DNA of 42,211 nt from Gammaproteobacteria bacterium (GTDB taxonomy: Bacteria; Pseudomonadota; Gammaproteobacteria; Pseudomonadales; Ketobacteraceae), in the NCBI GenBank assembly GCA_013178375.1, contig JABLXQ010000049.1:1-42211 (forward strand), read 5' to 3'. The position numbers and the translations under genes are program-made. Below are positions 15,689 to 24,857 of the stretch, in pieces (the first letter of the stretch is position 1; every line of letters begins with the position of its first letter). The notes under the pieces were generated by a model that was not told the DNA's origin, did not search any database, and saw nothing but the letters and a program-made list of their open reading frames with translations.

Positions 15689-16806
15689 GGGGCCACACTT
15701 CTTCTTGTTGTTGTCTTATTGGCTTTGGCTGGCGGCGGGTCGATTGCAAACGGATACGACAGCCGCGTGATGTACCGATTTCCTTCCGGATACCCCGTTA
15801 ATTTGGCACGCTCACCATACAGCGCCACCAGCCGGTTACGGGTATTTTGCAGGGCCATCCGGTTGCCCCGTTCATCCTCGGCCACCTTCCCCGGAGTGGG
15901 AGCGGCAAAGGGATTGGTGATCGTCAGCTCAAAGATACCATGAGAATATCCGGCAATTATCTCGACGAGTCCACCTTTTGGTAACGGCTGTATACCGTGG
16001 AGGATCGCGTTCTCCAGCAGGGGTTGCAAGGTGAGCAATGGGATCATAACCCCCGGCGGCACCGAGCGCACCTCCCACTGTACCTGCAGGCGGTTGCCCA
16101 GCCGCAGCTGTTCGATATTGAGGTAGCGCTTGCACAGGTCGATTTCCTCCGCCAGCGGCACCTGGTTGCCAACATGATTAAGGCTGGCGCGGAACAGGGC
16201 CGACAGGTCTTCCACCACGGTTTCGGCCTGGCGCGGGTTGGTCTCGATCAGGCTGGCGATGATGTTCATGCTGTTGAACAGGAAGTGGGGGCGGATGCGG
16301 GATTGCAGGGCCTGGATGCGGTGCAGCAGCTCGGACTGGCGGCGGGCGATCAGCATGGCCTGCAGGTAGAAATAGCGGATCACCAGCCCGCCGATGATGG
16401 CCGCCACCGCCACGTTGCGCAGCACTTCCTCGCTGAACAGCAGCATGCCCAGGGTCACTTCGGCCGGGTGCAGCAGGTACAGGCTGACCAGGCTCACCAG
16501 CCAGGTATTCACCGGTATCAGCAGATAACTGATCAGCACAGCCCGCTCCTGCGACAGGGTCTGCAGGAACTTGCGCATCTGGCACAGAAGGCCGGCGCTG
16601 GACAGGGCCACCCACTGCACGAACAGCGACACCAGCCCCAGTTGCTGCCAATCGAAGGGGAACAGGCCGCTGTCGATCAGCACGATGACCAGGGCGAACA
16701 GCTCGGCAATCAGCACCAGGAAAAATACCGGCTGGCGCGCGCACAGATCCGGCAGGAAAAACGCCTCTTCCTGTTCGCCGGGAGTCTTGTGCTGGTCCGA
16801 TGCCAT
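15685..16806 (-). CDS. algZ: AlgZ/FimS, LytS-type sensor histidine kinase
   Basis: 373 residues from ATG 16804-16806; longer readings extend into the argH promoter region. About six hydrophobic segments between residues 25 and 152 form the membrane sensor. The His_kinase domain follows, with the invariant H174 in IRPHFLFNSMNIIASL, and an ATP-binding part with an N-box-like NAILHGIQPLP and the C-terminal ALQNTRNRLVALYG. This is the LytS class, which uses a PHFLFN histidine site instead of the usual HisKA box. It should phosphorylate AlgR, encoded next with overlap. No strong ribosome binding site precedes the chosen start. Confidence 0.9.
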   Translation of the reverse strand: MASDQHKTPGEQEEAFFLPDLCARQPVFFLVLIAELFALVIVLIDSGLFPFDWQQLGLVSLFVQWVALSSAGLLCQMRKFLQTLSQERAVLISYLLIPVNTWLVSLVSLYLLHPAEVTLGMLLFSEEVLRNVAVAAIIGGLVIRYFYLQAMLIARRQSELLHRIQALQSRIRPHFLFNSMNIIASLIETNPRQAETVVEDLSALFRASLNHVGNQVPLAEEIDLCKRYLNIEQLRLGNRLQVQWEVRSVPPGVMIPLLTLQPLLENAILHGIQPLPKGGLVEIIAGYSHGIFELTITNPFAAPTPGKVAEDERGNRMALQNTRNRLVALYGERAKLTGYPEGNRYITRLSYPFAIDPPPAKANKTTTRRSVAP

Positions 16807-16830
16807 GGGAATCCGTAGTGGGTTATAATC
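16800..16830 (+). promoter_or_regulatory. Probable sigma-70 promoter of argH
   Basis: A perfect TATAAT lies at 16824-16829, between the divergent algZ start and the argH start at 16906. The -35 region 17 bases upstream (16801-16806) is poor and lies over the algZ start codon, so a transcription factor or an extended element may be needed. Confidence 0.45.
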
Positions 16831-16905
16831 CGCGCCTTGTTTGAGTATATGCCAACCACCCAAACCCGTTTTTGCTTCAGCCCGCATTTTTCAGTGGAAT
16901 CCAGC

Positions 16906-18303
16906 ATGACAGACCAAGCCCAGGACAAACTTTGGGGTGGCCGCTTCACCGAAGCCACCGACGCCTTCGTGGAAGCCTTCACCGCCTCCGTCACCTTCGA
17001 CAAGAAGATGGCGGAACAGGACATCAACGGCTCCATCGCCCACGCCACCATGCTGGCCGCAGTGGGCGTGCTGACCGATGCGGAAAAACAGCAGATCATC
17101 AACGGGCTGGAACAGATCCGCAGCGAAATCCGCGCCGGCACTTTCGAGTGGTCGATCAAGCTGGAAGACGTGCACATGAACATCGAGGCGCGCCTGACCG
17201 ACCGCATCGGCATCACCGGCAAGAAACTGCACACCGGCCGTTCCCGCAACGATCAGGTGGCCACCGACATCCGCCTGTATATGCGCGATGCCATCGACGC
17301 GATCCTGAAGGAAATCACCCGCCTGCAGACCGGCCTCGTGCACCTGGCGGAACGCGAAGCCGATACCATCATGCCCGGCTTCACCCATCTGCAGACTGCC
17401 CAGCCTGTCACCTTCGGCCACCACATGCTGGCCTGGAACGAAATGCTGTTCCGCGATTACGAACGCCTGGTGGATTGCCGCAAGCGCGTGAACCGGATGC
17501 CGCTGGGGTCTGCTGCTTTGGCGGGAACCACCTATCCCATCGACCGCACCATCACGGCGAAACTGCTGGGCTTTGAAGGCATCTGCGAAAACTCGCTGGA
17601 CGGCGTGAGCGATCGCGACTTCGCGATTGAATTCGCGGCGGCGTCGGCCCTGATCATGACGCACCTGTCGCGCTATTCCGAGGAACTGGTGCTGTGGGCA
17701 TCGGCGCAATTCAATTTTGTCGATCTGCCGGACCGGTTCTGCACCGGCTCGTCGATCATGCCGCAGAAGAAAAATCCCGACGTGCCGGAACTGGTGCGCG
17801 GCAAGACCGGCCGCGTGAATGGACACCTGATTTCACTGCTGACGCTGATGAAATCCCAGTGCCTGGCGTACAACAAGGACAACCAGGAAGACAAGGAACC
17901 GCTGTTCGACACGGTGGAAACCGTGCTGAACTGTTTGCGTGCCTACGCCGACATGGTGCCGGCGCTGCAGGTGAAGAAAGACAACATGCGCGAAGCGGCG
18001 AAACGCGGCTTTTCCACCGCCACTGACCTGGCAGATTATCTGGTGAAGAAAGGCGTGGCGTTCCGCGATTCGCACGAGATCGTGGGCAAGGCGGTAGGTT
18101 ATGGCGTGGCGCAGAAGAAGGATCTGGCGGACATGACGCTGGCGGAATTGCAGCAGTTCAGCTCGATCATCACCGATGATGTGTTTGCGGTGCTGACGCT
18201 GGAAGGCTCGGTGAATGCGCGCAATCATCTGGGCGGCACCGCGCCGGCGCAGGTGAAGGCGGCAGTGGTGCGGGCGAAGGCGAAGCTGGCAGAGCGGACG
18301 TAA
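16906..18303 (+). CDS. argH: Argininosuccinate lyase
   Basis: 465 residues from ATG 16906, which gives the typical start [20 protein letters not shown]; the frame is open further upstream to 16837 but without a family-like N-terminus. ArgH splits argininosuccinate into arginine and fumarate, the last step of arginine synthesis, as a cytoplasmic tetramer. The fumarase/aspartase signature [12 protein letters not shown] is at 281-292, the [13 protein letters not shown] block at 109-121 and the catalytic region histidine at 161 in [10 protein letters not shown]. It is complete and has a strong terminator directly after it. Confidence 0.98.
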   Translation: MTDQAQDKLWGGRFTEATDAFVEAFTASVTFDKKMAEQDINGSIAHATMLAAVGVLTDAEKQQIINGLEQIRSEIRAGTFEWSIKLEDVHMNIEARLTDRIGITGKKLHTGRSRNDQVATDIRLYMRDAIDAILKEITRLQTGLVHLAEREADTIMPGFTHLQTAQPVTFGHHMLAWNEMLFRDYERLVDCRKRVNRMPLGSAALAGTTYPIDRTITAKLLGFEGICENSLDGVSDRDFAIEFAAASALIMTHLSRYSEELVLWASAQFNFVDLPDRFCTGSSIMPQKKNPDVPELVRGKTGRVNGHLISLLTLMKSQCLAYNKDNQEDKEPLFDTVETVLNCLRAYADMVPALQVKKDNMREAAKRGFSTATDLADYLVKKGVAFRDSHEIVGKAVGYGVAQKKDLADMTLAELQQFSSIITDDVFAVLTLEGSVNARNHLGGTAPAQVKAAVVRAKAKLAERT

Positions 18304-18318
18304 ATTTCTGCCAGTACA

Positions 18319-18372
18319 TTTTTTCAGCACAAAAGGGGCGCACAGGTTTGCGCCTTTTTTGTGCTGAAAAAA
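18319..18372. terminator. Strong bidirectional terminator after argH
   Basis: A near-perfect inverted repeat of about 24 bases per arm: TTTTTTCAGCACAAAAGGGG... pairs with ...CCTTTTTTGTGCTGAAAAAA. The loop is about 6 bases. The A- and T-runs flank the GC core (GGGGCGCA/TGCGCC) on both strands, so it can act in either direction. The rest of the gap up to 18507 shows nothing else. Confidence 0.88.
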
Positions 18373-18507
18373 TACGTTCTTTCAATAACCGCTGGGCTAT
18401 CCCGCCAGAATTTCATCATCTCGCGCTGTTTTCATTCTTTTGGGTGATTCCCCCAATGCCCCGCACGCTACACTAATGCGACACAACAAATACAAAGGGA
18501 AGGCATC

Positions 18508-20190
18508 ATGAATACCGCCAGCAAAATACTGCTGTGCCTGCTCGCCGTACTGGCGCTGGGGGCTTGCAAGGGGACCGAGTCCATCGTCACCGTCAGCTAC
18601 GAAGGCGCGGGCAGGATTACGGAAGGCACCAAAATCGACTGCGGCAGCAAGTGCACTGCCGTGTACACCAACTCAGGCCTGAACGCGAATCTCGGCCGGG
18701 GCTACGACATCACGCTCACCGCGACACCGGCGGCCGGCTTCGAACTGTTCACCTGGGTCAAGGGCTGCGGCGCCAGCCTGCAGTGCAAACAGCGGATCGC
18801 GTCGATCTGCAACCACTTTCCTGCTCCAGGCCCTCAACTCTGCCAGGAGTATGTCGGCGTGAACATTCAGGCCGAGGCCGTATTCGTGCCCGCTGGCAGT
18901 GTGGCGCAGGAATACCGCTACGGCACCGACCAGAACTGTCTGGTGGATACCAGCGGCATCCTGAAATGCTGGGGGCCGGACAATTTCAGCGGCAGCAACG
19001 TGCCCACTGTTTCCAACCCGGTGGAAGTACAGCTTGCCAAAAATGTGGGTTGCGTCCGCAGCGGTGACAACAAGCTGCACTGCTGGGGCAACAGCAGCAT
19101 CAGCCAGGTTCCCGTGCTGGCCAATGCCGGCCAGTTCACGCTGCAGGACCGGCAGAGCTGCTATCTGGTTGGCAGCAACACGACCTGCTACCGGCAATAT
19201 GCCTGTGCACTCGACGGCAACGCACTGAAATGCTGGGGCGCCGTTCCAGCCGGCATTACCAGCCGCATGCCGGCACTGAACAATCCGGTCAGTCTGCGTG
19301 CCGACAACAATAACGTATGCGTTCAGGACAGCAGCGGCGATCACTGCTGGGGTGACGACTTCATCGGCCAGACAGCAACACCGGCGCTGAACCAGCCCAC
19401 CGAAATCTCCGCATCCGGCATCGGCACCTGCGCTCTCACAGCCAGCGGCCTGCGTTGCTGGGGCTTCCCGACGGGTGGCGGAACCACCGACGGCAGCTTC
19501 ACGAATGCCACCAGCCTCACACTTGCCGACACCCATATCTGTGTGGGCGACGACGCCGGCATGCAGTGTTTCTGGAACAATTTCTCCCCGCTCACCCAGC
19601 TGCCCCCCGCCCTGCAGGATTCCCGGCGCGCCAAATGGGTCGGCTACAACCTGTGTGGTCTGGATGATACCGGCCTGGACTGCTGGAACTGGCTGGGCGA
19701 CTACAACCGTCCTGCCTACCGCCCCACCAACCTGCCACAGGCGGATGATTTTGACGTCACGTCCATCGGTGCCTGCGGTATCAAGGATCGTACCCTGGCC
19801 TGCTGGGGTGAAACGAACTTCTGGCCCGCCCAGGATTCCCCCACCCGCAGCCTGCCGTTGCTGCAGCCCAAGGTGATTGCAATCAATCACGCAGCGCTCT
19901 GCGTCGGCGGTGATGACGGCCTTTACTGCCGCCATCACAGCACCGGCACCGAACTGGCAGCCTCGCAACCCAAAGGCCTGCAAGGTATCAGCGCGCTGGC
20001 AATGAGCAGCTATAACGCCTGCGCCCTGCACAACAATGGCGTCACCTGCTGGGGCAGGAGTCAGTACGGTGTGTTGGACGTGCCGGCACTGCAGAATCCA
20101 AGGCGCATTGCGCTGGGCGATTATCATGCCTGCGCACTGGATGACACCGGCGTGGTGTGCTGGGGTGAGAAACTGCCACAACCGGAATGA
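18508..20190 (+). CDS. Lipoprotein with RCC1-like, cysteine-paired repeats
   Basis: 560 residues. A lipoprotein signal ends with lipobox LGAC (Cys20). Residues about 25-130 are a small beta domain with several cysteines (EGTKIDCGSKC, KGCGASLQCKQ) like the bacterial InlB/TATA-box-like repeat domains (TLTATPAAGFELFTWV). From about 140 to the end there are about twelve copies of a repeat with the core C-x-L-D-x-x-G-x-x-C-W-G (for example ACALDDTGVVCWG and TCALTASGLRCWG). This is the RCC1/BLIP-II-type propeller signature common in cell-surface proteins. Nearly every repeat has two cysteines about 10-11 residues apart. It is monocistronic with a terminator behind. It is probably anchored in the outer membrane; no ligand is known. 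Confidence 0.82.
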   Translation: MNTASKILLCLLAVLALGACKGTESIVTVSYEGAGRITEGTKIDCGSKCTAVYTNSGLNANLGRGYDITLTATPAAGFELFTWVKGCGASLQCKQRIASICNHFPAPGPQLCQEYVGVNIQAEAVFVPAGSVAQEYRYGTDQNCLVDTSGILKCWGPDNFSGSNVPTVSNPVEVQLAKNVGCVRSGDNKLHCWGNSSISQVPVLANAGQFTLQDRQSCYLVGSNTTCYRQYACALDGNALKCWGAVPAGITSRMPALNNPVSLRADNNNVCVQDSSGDHCWGDDFIGQTATPALNQPTEISASGIGTCALTASGLRCWGFPTGGGTTDGSFTNATSLTLADTHICVGDDAGMQCFWNNFSPLTQLPPALQDSRRAKWVGYNLCGLDDTGLDCWNWLGDYNRPAYRPTNLPQADDFDVTSIGACGIKDRTLACWGETNFWPAQDSPTRSLPLLQPKVIAINHAALCVGGDDGLYCRHHSTGTELAASQPKGLQGISALAMSSYNACALHNNGVTCWGRSQYGVLDVPALQNPRRIALGDYHACALDDTGVVCWGEKLPQPE

Positions 20191-20234
20191 ATGCATCAGC
20201 GTGCAACCCGCGTCACGAAATAGCCCTCCACTAT

Positions 20235-20262
20235 AGCCCCGCACTCGCGGGGCTTTTTTATT
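20235..20262 (+). terminator. Intrinsic terminator after the RCC1-like lipoprotein gene
   Basis: AGCCCCGC (20235-20242) and GCGGGGCT (20247-20254) form a perfect 8-bp stem with loop ACTC, followed by TTTTTTATT. Confidence 0.88.
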
Positions 20263-20291
20263 CCACACATTTCAGCACACGCACTGCAACC

Positions 20292-20510
20292 GATTTGCAT
20301 CCCGAACTGATCCGGTTTGATCTGACCAGCGGCAATCCAACATTTTATCCCGTGAACTAAAACGGCTGAATCGATGCACTGGTCTGGCTGGGTGACAACC
20401 GCTGGCTTGTGCAGGAAAGCATTTACGGCAACGCAACGCTCGCCCAGTTTGTTGCGCAGCCGTATTACGCACGCCTGCACATTCTGGATGACAGCACTAG
20501 TGTGCATTGA
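20292..20510 (+). pseudogene. Decayed coding fragment of unknown family
   Basis: One plus-strand frame reads 73 codons with protein-like composition: HPELIRFDLTSGNPTFYPVN, then TAA, Asn-Gly, TGA, then IDALVWLGDNRWLVQESIYG onward to LHILDDSTSVH and TGA at 20508-20510. The two internal stops are close together and the sequence on both sides looks like one continuous beta-rich protein. There is no start codon with a ribosome binding site. The end overlaps the last codons of the convergent hydrolase gene. I take it as the C-terminal remnant of a lost gene; I do not recognise the family. Confidence 0.45.
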
Positions 20511-22248
20511 TCGCATCCAACCACTGGCGATACGCATCAATCGCTTCAGACTTGATAAACGTGGTGTGCGCGGTGAAACCATGCATCCAGCCTTTCCTGA
20601 CAGCCGGTTCCACCTGCAACAAGCCCATCAACGGATCATAGACACCATTCACAGGCATGCCCGGAACATCAGCCAGCACCGGCGGATTCAACTGCAACCC
20701 GGCAATTCCTGCCAGTGAAAACGTCGCCGCATTGGTGGCGACGGTATCGTCCAGGCCATACTGGATGAACAACGGTTTCGTCTCGCGATTGAAGGACTCG
20801 GCCCGCATGCCTCCCTCGACCATGTCGACAACATGCTGCGTCAACATGGCCTGAAACGCGGTTTCGCCGGCCGTAAATTCACGCGAGATCAGGTTCTTGA
20901 AGCCAAGGCCCCAGAATGATGAATGCGTCATGATGCGCGCAATCCCCGTACCCGACACCTGCAGATAGACGCCATCCACCCGGTCGTCGAATGCGGCAAA
21001 GCCGCTCCCCAGCACGCCACCCAATGAAGTGCCTGAATATAAAATCCGTGAGGTATCGATGTCAGGAATACCATCACCGGAACGGCCCCAGATTTTCTTC
21101 GGCAACGCGTCAACCGTGTGCAGCTGTTTTTCAATCATGGACGTCAGGCCATGCAGGTCAAACGCGGATTGCATCACCATGCCGAGCGCGCGCGGAAGCC
21201 TGTCGGTACGCAACACCTGGAACACGCTGTAGCCATCAATTCTTATGCGCGAACCATGATTGGGCTGATCGATCGCCAGCGTCGCAATGCCATGCCGGGC
21301 ATTTTGCCGGTGCACAAATATCGAGGTGAGACGGTTAGCAGTAATGCCATGGCCGTAGATCATGACAGGCGCAGATGCTTTCCTGGCACTGCGCGGCAGA
21401 TACAGATCAAACGGAATCCATTGCGCATTGGCCTGGGCATCGTTATTGACGTTAACCAGCCCGTCTTCACCACGGAAATCCGGCAGCAACACCCTGCCTT
21501 TAACCTTCGCGGCAACATGCCCCTTGCGGTAATAAATGGTGCGGACGATTTCAATCGGGTAATCAAAATCAGCGATGGCCGTCTGGCCGCGCTCATGCTC
21601 GCCCAGTACCGACTCTGCACTGGCAATGGTGTATTCAGTTGCCGTTATCACCGATTGCGCGGCGATATCATTGTGTTCCAGCAGCTGCCACGCGGCTTCA
21701 CTCAACTCACGGGCAGGCGCGGCATAGTCATCCGGGACCGCTGCGTTATCGGGCATCGATATCACGATCACGATGCGCTCACCGAACGGATAGCGTGATG
21801 CGGGATACACTTCGATAATCGGACCCCAGGAAAACTGGCTGGAACGTTCAACCGGGCTGCGCGCCGCCACCACATCAATCGGCTCGCCGGTATCAACCGA
21901 ATAAGCATGCACCCATTGCTGCGGGTCTGCCGCCAGCTGGTCGGCAAGCGCCTCACTGGTCAACTCAAACATCGCCGCACCCATCGGACTGAATCCATCG
22001 CGGCCATTCAGGATCGCCGCCGGCCGCACACTGTCGGGCAACAGTGCAAGCTTGCCGGGTGGCAGCACATCGTCACTGATAGACAGCTCAACACCTGTTG
22101 CGGTGGCTGCATTCACCAGGGAAAACTCATTACTGGGAAAGGGCAAGGCGCAGGTATGCGTTTCAAGTCCGGTACAGGCCGCACCCGCATTCACGCTACC
22201 TGCAAAAAAACATCCGATAGCGAAAACACTGCATCTGACAATATTCAT
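20497..22248 (-). CDS. Exported alpha/beta hydrolase
   Basis: 583 residues from the ATG at 22246-22248 (AGGA nine bases upstream); an ATG two codons earlier is also possible. The signal peptide ends near AGSVNAGA. An N-terminal domain (about 25-240) of the kind seen in large bacterial lipases/esterases is followed by the hydrolase core: strand APVMIYGHGITANRL (HG oxyanion region, about 294-308), ATLAIDQPNHGSR, and the nucleophile elbow YSGTSLGGVLG with Ser408. The likely acid and base are in FIQYGLDDTVA and the terminal GFTAHTTF. It probably cleaves an ester in the periplasm or outside; substrate unknown. Cysteines near the N-terminus (CTGLETHTC) may form a disulphide. The AraC-type gene is divergent. 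Confidence 0.82.
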   Translation of the reverse strand: MNIVRCSVFAIGCFFAGSVNAGAACTGLETHTCALPFPSNEFSLVNAATATGVELSISDDVLPPGKLALLPDSVRPAAILNGRDGFSPMGAAMFELTSEALADQLAADPQQWVHAYSVDTGEPIDVVAARSPVERSSQFSWGPIIEVYPASRYPFGERIVIVISMPDNAAVPDDYAAPARELSEAAWQLLEHNDIAAQSVITATEYTIASAESVLGEHERGQTAIADFDYPIEIVRTIYYRKGHVAAKVKGRVLLPDFRGEDGLVNVNNDAQANAQWIPFDLYLPRSARKASAPVMIYGHGITANRLTSIFVHRQNARHGIATLAIDQPNHGSRIRIDGYSVFQVLRTDRLPRALGMVMQSAFDLHGLTSMIEKQLHTVDALPKKIWGRSGDGIPDIDTSRILYSGTSLGGVLGSGFAAFDDRVDGVYLQVSGTGIARIMTHSSFWGLGFKNLISREFTAGETAFQAMLTQHVVDMVEGGMRAESFNRETKPLFIQYGLDDTVATNAATFSLAGIAGLQLNPPVLADVPGMPVNGVYDPLMGLLQVEPAVRKGWMHGFTAHTTFIKSEAIDAYRQWLDAINAH

Positions 22249-22351
22249 TATCATGATTCCTGCAAATTATTGTTGTTATTCAGCCTTCTGCGGGCTCATA
22301 ACCCCCTGATATGCCTGCATCATCCATCGACAAGCCGGAGGACAGCACCCG

Positions 22352-22492
22352 ATGCTATTGCACCTGCCGCAGGAGCGTCAGGTCAGTTTTTTTCAATTGG
22401 CTGCTCCCGATGCCAAATCTCCGCCCTGCAGGACACCACCTGGAAAGACGCCACCTTGCAAGACACCGCATAAACAATTAAAAGAAGATTGA
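22352..22492 (+). CDS. Possible small protein with PPCKT-type repeats
   Basis: A 46-codon frame starts at ATG 22352 with GGAGG ten bases upstream and stops at 22490-22492, 53 bases before the AraC-type gene. Its product starts MLLHLPQERQVSFFQLAAPD and contains three tandem units PPCRT, PPGKT and PPCKT, encoded by three 15-bp direct repeats. In the +1 frame the same repeats read as pentapeptide-repeat-like units (LQDTT, WKDAT, LQDTA). It could be a short leader peptide, a small protein or a remnant of a pentapeptide-repeat gene. Expression is not shown. Confidence 0.3.
   Translation: MLLHLPQERQVSFFQLAAPDAKSPPCRTPPGKTPPCKTPHKQLKED
22426..22470. repeat. Three 15-bp imperfect tandem repeats
   Basis: CTGCAGGACACCACC (22426-22440), TGGAAAGACGCCACC (22441-22455) and TTGCAAGACACCGCA (22456-22470) lie in the hydrolase/AraC intergenic region. 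The five-codon period keeps all reading frames in register. Confidence 0.75.
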
Positions 22493-22545
22493 TAAGAGGG
22501 CAAATGGACAAAAGCCCCTGACAGGCAAACCGGAAGCATCCGACT

Positions 22546-23523
22546 ATGTACCGTTTTCACGAACAGGCAGATGGCAGCGCACACCACGTGGCGGTTACGC
22601 TTTGCAGGCTGCTGCGCGAAATGAAGCTGCTGGCCGGCATTGACGCCGAACCCGCCAGCACCGTTGACCGCGCATGGAGAGTGGCCACATTTGGCACCGC
22701 CGTCAGCCAGCTATGCGCAGTCAGCACCAATGAATTCATCGGGCTCGATTATGGCGCCCGCCTGGCACTGGAATCCGATGTCATCGCCACTGTTGATGGC
22801 GCATCCTGGACCAGCCTGCTCGATCTGCTGGAACTGCTGAAAAAATTCCACGCCATTGCCGGAATTACGGTATCGACCCGGATCGTATTTGAGCATGACG
22901 AATGCGTGCTGGATGCAGCGCTGCCCTACCAGAACATTCCCGCACCGGTCGAGCGCTTTGCGATGCAGGCCTGCCTGAGTCTGGTCTGCATCACACTGCT
23001 GCGCTGCGGGCTGACACCACAGGCAATGCGTTGCCTGGACAGCCGTGCGTTGCAGAGCCGTCAGCCATTACCGGCTGGCTGGGATCATATTCAAACGCGC
23101 ACCGATCACCACTGTCGCATCCGCTTCGCCAGCCAGGATCTGCAACGCCCGGGCAAGCGCTCGCAAACGGCGCCGCCCTCGCGATTCAAAAACCTGTTGC
23201 CCACGATATTCGCCCGCAGCCCGCTGCTGGTCCAGGTGGAGCACGCCTTGAGTAATAGCGAGGTGCTGCTTGACGCAGAACAACTGTGCCATCGGCTCAA
23301 CATCAGCCGCGCCACCCTGCACCGCGCACTGAAAACAAGCGGCACGCATTTTCAGCAATTACTGGAGATGGAAAAATTGCAGCGGGCGACGTATTGGCTT
23401 TCGGTGCGCCACGCCACCATCGAGGAAACCGCGAATCATCTGGGTTACAGCGATGCGTCGAATTTTCGCAGGGCATTCAAGAAGTGGGCGGGGTGTTGTC
23501 CTTCGGATTTGCGGAGTGCGTGA
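22546..23523 (+). CDS. AraC-family transcriptional regulator
   Basis: 325 residues. The N-terminal about 200 residues are of the Arabinose_bd/OruR type (FIGLDYGARLALESDV; a later C-rich helix). The C-terminal HTH_18 domain runs about 235-325: VEHALSNSEVLLDAEQLCHR, first HTH LNISRATLHRALKTSGT, and the family signature ATIEETANHLGYSDASNFRR with AFKKWAGCCPSDLR. It is a cytoplasmic DNA-binding regulator. It is divergent from the secreted hydrolase gene with about 300 bases between, so the hydrolase is its most likely target (inference). The start at 22546 has only a weak GGAAG. Confidence 0.88.
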   Translation: MYRFHEQADGSAHHVAVTLCRLLREMKLLAGIDAEPASTVDRAWRVATFGTAVSQLCAVSTNEFIGLDYGARLALESDVIATVDGASWTSLLDLLELLKKFHAIAGITVSTRIVFEHDECVLDAALPYQNIPAPVERFAMQACLSLVCITLLRCGLTPQAMRCLDSRALQSRQPLPAGWDHIQTRTDHHCRIRFASQDLQRPGKRSQTAPPSRFKNLLPTIFARSPLLVQVEHALSNSEVLLDAEQLCHRLNISRATLHRALKTSGTHFQQLLEMEKLQRATYWLSVRHATIEETANHLGYSDASNFRRAFKKWAGCCPSDLRSA

Positions 23524-23570
23524 CACAAAATCAGGCATGGTTCATGCTCCATGCCTTTCCAGATAATCAA

Positions 23571-24854
23571 CTACCAGTCAATCCGCTCGAACAATCCCCG
23601 CAGCTTCGCACCGCGCTGTGGGTTCACCTGCATCACCCAGCCAATCCGCCCCAGCAGATGCGCACGATAATCCGCAACATGCGTCGGCCGCTGCGACACC
23701 CAGCCCTGCTGTACGCAGTTATGCAATTCCGCTTTCAGCGCATCGAACTGGACGCGCGGAACATTCAGCTGCCGGTTCACCACCACGCCCGTCACCTGCT
23801 GGCGCTGCGCCGCCGACACACAACGGGACTTGCGGAAATTCAGTGCGAATCCTTCTTCCGCCACAATCGCGCCCACTCGCGCCTCGATCGCGCGGAAACT
23901 GTGGCGCAGGTGCTCGCCACCGGACAGTACCAGATCGTCGGCATAGCGGCTGTAATTGGCACCCAGCGCGCTCGCATAGGCACTCAATCGCACGTCCACA
24001 CCGCGCAGGGCAAAATGGCTCAGCAGCGGTGAACTGGGCGCGCCCTGGGGCAGATGATTCTGCCGCGCCTTTTGCCGTTGCACTTCATCCAGTGGCAACT
24101 GTGTCGACAGCCACTGCGGCAATCGATGAGTGCATAGTCCCATCAACAGGCGGCTGACATCTTCAGGAAAACCCAGCGCACGAAACGCCTGAAACACCCG
24201 GCCGCCGTGCACATGCAGAAAACAGTCGCGCAGATCGAATCGCAGCACCACCGCCTGACCGACATGCAAGCCCGCGTGCGCAACCGGCGAGCGCCCACGC
24301 ACAAATCCCTGCGCGGCGGGATGCAGTGGCAATTGCAGCAGAATGTCATCGTGAATGCGACGCTGGATCTGTTTCAGGCGGGACTTGGGCACCTCCAGCA
24401 GACGCATGCCGCCCTGGCGCTTGGGGATAGTGGTGACATGATAGTGCCGCACCTTCGGCGCAGCGTGTCCGGCAGCCCGGTTGCTGCGATCGGCAAACCA
24501 GTCCAGGTCCGCAGGCGCCAGTCGCAACCACTCACACAATGCGCCCACTGAATCCAGCGGCGGCAACGACGATGGCAATACCACGTGCGGCAATGTCAGC
24601 GGATAGCGACAGATGCGCGGCTGATAGCGCAGGCGGATCGCAGCCAGCCCCTCGCTTTGCCGCAGAAAATCGAACAGCGCCGGCAAACCCGGTCGACGGG
24701 GAAAGCGGTGCAGCACCTGCCGGATCAGCGAATTCACCCACGGCCCCTGCCCTTGCAGCGACAGCTCGACCGCCTCGGCCATCGGCTCCCGTTCCCAGGA
24801 GCTTTGCAGGCAGATGCGCGCCAGTGTGTAGGCAAAATAACGGTGGGCGTTCAT
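23571..24854 (-). CDS. Retron-type reverse transcriptase
   Basis: 427 residues from ATG 24852-24854. About 150 N-terminal residues precede the RT fold and include LCEWLRLAPADLDWFADRS. The RT part has IPKRQGGMRLLEVPKSRLK (143-161), HPAAQGFVRGRSPVAHA, first catalytic Asp in RFDLRDCF (D207), LPQGAPSSPLLSH (268-280), YSRYADDLVLSG with YADD at 304-307, and QQVTGVVVN (352-360). The VTG box late in the protein is a retron RT hallmark, and the N-terminal extension resembles myxobacterial Mx162-type retron RTs as I remember them. There is no maturase or endonuclease domain, so it is not a group II intron protein. The structured ncRNA lies directly upstream, ending three bases before the start codon. 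Retrons are mostly anti-phage systems in which RT, RNA and msDNA guard an effector. Confidence 0.88.
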   Translation of the reverse strand: MNAHRYFAYTLARICLQSSWEREPMAEAVELSLQGQGPWVNSLIRQVLHRFPRRPGLPALFDFLRQSEGLAAIRLRYQPRICRYPLTLPHVVLPSSLPPLDSVGALCEWLRLAPADLDWFADRSNRAAGHAAPKVRHYHVTTIPKRQGGMRLLEVPKSRLKQIQRRIHDDILLQLPLHPAAQGFVRGRSPVAHAGLHVGQAVVLRFDLRDCFLHVHGGRVFQAFRALGFPEDVSRLLMGLCTHRLPQWLSTQLPLDEVQRQKARQNHLPQGAPSSPLLSHFALRGVDVRLSAYASALGANYSRYADDLVLSGGEHLRHSFRAIEARVGAIVAEEGFALNFRKSRCVSAAQRQQVTGVVVNRQLNVPRVQFDALKAELHNCVQQGWVSQRPTHVADYRAHLLGRIGWVMQVNPQRGAKLRGLFERIDW

Positions 24855-24857
24855 GAC

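Noticed and set aside
18673-20268. 531-codon minus-strand frame opposite the RCC1-like lipoprotein
   Set aside because: The plus-strand protein has a lipobox and regular repeats; the antisense frame has neither a start signal nor domain features.
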